Positions 63,609 through 64,000 of a stretch of DNA of 64,000 bases are shown here, in pieces. The translations under genes were made by a program, and so were the position numbers. Positions within the stretch are counted from its first letter, which is position 1; every line of letters starts with the position of its first letter. The stretch lies in NCBI GenBank assembly GCA_003402375.1, contig QFXJ01000030.1, positions 1-64,000 on the forward strand, given 5' to 3'. The notes under the pieces are model-generated. The model had not been told where the DNA came from. It ran no database searches and was given only the letters and a program-made list of their open reading frames with translations. This DNA comes from Candidatus Nitrotoga sp. CP45. Lineage in GTDB: Bacteria > Pseudomonadota > Gammaproteobacteria > Burkholderiales > Gallionellaceae.

Positions 63609-64000
63609 ATGAATCCTGATCTTAATCGCCTGCAGCCCTACCCGTTCCAGAAACTCGCCAATTTATTTAGCTCAGTTACACCCAACCCAGCCTGCCGGTC
63701 GATCAGCCTGCACATTGGGGAACCCAAACATGCCACGCCACGCTTCATTAGTGACGCATTAAGCGCCAACCTGTCGGGCCTTTCGAATTATCCCACAACC
63801 GCAGGGAGTGACACGCTGCGTGGCAGCATTGCCAGCTGGCTGGCGCAACGTTACGGTCTCCCCGCGCTAGATACAAAATCACAAGTCTTGCCGGTGAATG
63901 GCAGCCGGGAGGCGTTATTTGCTTTTGCCCAAGCGGTGATTGACCGTACGTGCGATAACCCCGCCGTGATTTGCCCTAATCCGTTCTATCAGATATATGA
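63609..64000 (+). CDS. dapC: Class I aminotransferase, probable succinyldiaminopimelate transaminase DapC (truncated by window edge)
   Basis: MNPDLNRLQPYPFQKLANLFSSVTPNPACRSISLHIGEPKHATPRFISDAL...NGSREALFAFAQAVID; open to edge, missing from ORF track. Confidence 0.85.
   Translation, partial: MNPDLNRLQPYPFQKLANLFSSVTPNPACRSISLHIGEPKHATPRFISDALSANLSGLSNYPTTAGSDTLRGSIASWLAQRYGLPALDTKSQVLPVNGSREALFAFAQAVIDRTCDNPAVICPNPFYQIY

Noticed and set aside
1-64000. CRISPR arrays, tRNA/rRNA genes, prophage or defence islands
   Set aside because: No direct-repeat/spacer pattern, no tRNA or rRNA signature, and no phage structural or known defence genes recognised when reading the window by eye.

Overview
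This 64 kb window looks like a betaproteobacterial chromosome, probably Gallionellaceae/Nitrosomonadales-like (an inference from protein flavour only). Main blocks: (1) a TonB-dependent receptor (TBDR) with an N-terminal PEGA-like domain, cut by the left edge, next to a DUF2946-like gene; (2) a chemotaxis operon mcp-cheV-cheV-cheY-cheZ-cheA; (3) two small secreted proteins that share a signal peptide; (4) an RNB exoribonuclease and a TonB-like protein; (5) a czcI/C/B/A heavy-metal RND operon; (6) a remnant-rich patch around an alginate-export-type porin and a sulfate-binding protein; (7) metX-metW-ampG preceded by a sequence that strongly resembles a SAM-II riboswitch; (8) a FecI/FecR/FecA-type regulatory set followed by a six-gene NIS siderophore operon syntenic with vibrioferrin pvsABCDE plus an SbnG-like aldolase/citrate synthase, then a second TBDR and a PepSY protein; (9) czcD interrupted by a 124-bp terminal-inverted-repeat element that has a second near-identical copy 22 kb away; (10) ald, a class II amidotransferase, cysTWA-cysB, a Sel1 protein, alaS, a three-gene signalling set (heme-type DUF3365 kinase, receiver, PAS-GGDEF-EAL), tmk, a DMT transporter and a truncated dapC. 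The best leads are the pvs-like operon with a dedicated aldolase, the SAM-II element, the MITE-like pair with its czcD interruption, and several gene remnants absent from the ORF track.
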